From positions 8,944 to 23,221 of the forward strand of contig DASC01000090.1 in NCBI GenBank assembly GCA_002503595.1: a stretch of 14,278 bases of DNA, given 5' to 3'. The position numbers were made by a program, and so were the translations under genes. Positions 13,360 through 14,278 of the stretch are shown here, piece after piece; within the stretch, counting starts at the first letter, position 1; the number at the start of each line of letters is the position of its first letter. The notes beneath the pieces are model-generated. The model saw only the letters and a program-made list of their open reading frames with translations, made no database searches and was not told the origin of the DNA. This DNA is from Candidatus Methanogaster sp. UBA203 (GTDB lineage Archaea; Halobacteriota; Methanosarcinia; Methanosarcinales; Methanogasteraceae).

Positions 13360-13737
13360 ATGTCTCAGACAACGATCGATCAATTAAACGTGCTCCTCGC
13401 GGATATGGCCGCTCGCGTCGATTGCATACGCGGGATTGTCATATCATCCGCAGACGGTCTTAAGATAGCGGATCGATTTCGTGATCACTCTTACGACACA
13501 CCGATTGCCCATGCGATCAGCGCATCGATAGTCGGTCTGGCAAACAAATCTGTCCACAATCTCGACCTGCCCCCATCCGATCGTATCGTGATTTATACCG
13601 GTGAAGGGATCGTCGCGGTCTTCAATCTGGGCAATGCTTCGCTGTTAGCGCTGCTCGACCCTGACGCCAATGTCGGGCTGGTGATGATTGAACTGCAACA
13701 TGCCACTGAAAAGGTCAAAAAGGTTATGAGGTTATAG
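13360..13737 (+). CDS. roadblock/LC7 domain protein
   Basis: 125 residues from MSQTTIDQLNVLL. The single domain shows the usual pattern 'RVDCIRGIVISSADGLKIADRF', a central helix 'AHAISASIVGLANKSV', and the hairpin 'RIVIYTGEGIVAVFNLGNASLLALLDPDANVGLVMIEL', ending in a helix. Roadblock proteins dimerise and regulate small GTPases (for example MglB with MglA) or serve as scaffolds. ATG 13360 is preferred over an upstream in-frame GTG because it has GGTG at five nt and matches the family's N-terminus. The next gene begins two nt after the stop. No GTPase partner lies in the window. Confidence 0.85.
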   Translation: MSQTTIDQLNVLLADMAARVDCIRGIVISSADGLKIADRFRDHSYDTPIAHAISASIVGLANKSVHNLDLPPSDRIVIYTGEGIVAVFNLGNASLLALLDPDANVGLVMIELQHATEKVKKVMRL

Positions 13738-13738
13738 G

Positions 13739-14203
13739 GTGAAAACAGAAGGTATGGAACTGGACGAGGATATGAACATCCCGATATACCCGAGGGCTGG
13801 TGATCTGGTGTTGCTGATGAACTCGCTTGTCGATGTGATCGGCAAAGGGAGCGCAGGTATTTTATACAATTTCGGTAAGCAGCTCGCAGAGAGGTACCAT
13901 GTGCGTATGAGTATACCAAAAGACCTTGATCCTGATACAATCTTTAAGAATATCTTAAGCAGCATGATGTTTTCCGACTGGTTCACAAAGATGGAGATCG
14001 ACAGAAGCAACGGATTTGTTGTTACGCTGCACAATGTCTTCGAACTGGGTGCGGACGAGGACAACTGTAATTTTATCCGTGGTTTTCTTGCCGGGCTCTC
14101 ATCGAGCATCTACCACACACCGTACACCTGTAAGGAGAGCCGCAATCCGGAGAAGGTCAGCGTCTTCACGCTCACCGCGCGGAGTTCTTCTATGAAATAT
14201 TAA
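13739..14203 (+). CDS. V4R-like domain protein
   Basis: A 154-residue protein from GTG 13739, with GAGGT about seven nt upstream and two nt after the roadblock stop; ATG 13754 is the alternative. 'GKGSAGILYNFGKQLAERYHVRM' and the C-terminal 'CNFIRGFLAGLSSSIY...YTCKES...VFTLT' resemble the V4R (4-vinyl reductase) fold, where late cysteines (here Cys110 and Cys131) often bind a metal or ligand. Family members bind small hydrocarbons or act as input domains for regulators and phosphotransfer proteins. The pairing suggests a ligand-sensing V4R unit acting with the roadblock dimer. The assignment is from motif pattern only. Confidence 0.6.
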   Translation: MKTEGMELDEDMNIPIYPRAGDLVLLMNSLVDVIGKGSAGILYNFGKQLAERYHVRMSIPKDLDPDTIFKNILSSMMFSDWFTKMEIDRSNGFVVTLHNVFELGADEDNCNFIRGFLAGLSSSIYHTPYTCKESRNPEKVSVFTLTARSSSMKY

Positions 14204-14278
14204 TCCTTGCCGCCCATGCCGGTAGCCATCATGGATAAAAGGCTTGCTTAAATTTGGAGACTTTTTATTATTTTCTGG
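14204..14278 (+). other. T-rich tail after the V4R-like gene
   Basis: The stretch GACTTTTTATTATTTTC (14255-14271) fits an archaeal T-rich terminator. GCTTAAATTTGG (14244-14255) could instead be the TATA of a gene beyond the edge. No open frame of useful length starts here. Confidence 0.3.

Noticed and set aside
14202..14231. Minus-strand MMATGMGGKD, like a thermosome Met/Gly tail
   Set aside because: The frame has a stop just upstream, so it is not the end of a longer gene.

Overview
The window reads as chromosomal DNA from a euryarchaeon related to methanogens or anaerobic alkane/methane oxidisers. This rests on an archaeal ribosomal protein L40e, a geranylgeranylglyceryl phosphate synthase (archaeal ether lipids), prefoldin beta, an archaeal-type fused CoaBC, an EhaR/COG4030-type HAD protein, TATA/BRE-like promoters and GGTG/GAGG ribosome binding sites. 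No 16S or marker set is present, so the lineage is not fixed more closely. No tRNA, rRNA, CRISPR array or complete insertion sequence was seen.

Region 1 (1-3795, all minus strand): a partial LolA-like lipoprotein cut by the left edge, with a strong promoter overlapped by a 16-bp inverted repeat; a small two-helix membrane protein; dapB (lysine/diaminopimelate pathway); engB (GTPase); then a small basic protein and an AT-rich AbiEii/DUF6036-like nucleotidyltransferase, which look like an acquired two-gene module.

Region 2 (3796-5554): a gene-poor gap, then coaBC on the plus strand, carrying a Gly/Asp low-complexity insertion.

Region 3 (5798-10266): the most unusual part. Two large genes overlap by 4 nt. 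The first encodes a secreted-then-anchored protein with five PKD repeats; the second has an unknown outer domain, a membrane helix and cytoplasmic HEAT repeats. Both end in the same roughly 200-residue cytoplasmic helical domain, which I do not recognise. They look like partners built on a shared inner module.

Region 4 (10291-13084): a DUF1599 protein, a short frameshifted remnant that resembles a VIT1/CCC1-like transporter, a HAD phosphatase-like protein, and a compact L40e, GGGP synthase and prefoldin beta operon, followed by a strong hairpin and T-run.

Region 5 (13360-14203): a roadblock/LC7 protein directly followed by a V4R-like protein, a likely sensing or GTPase-regulatory pair. The right edge holds a T-rich tail and no supported gene.
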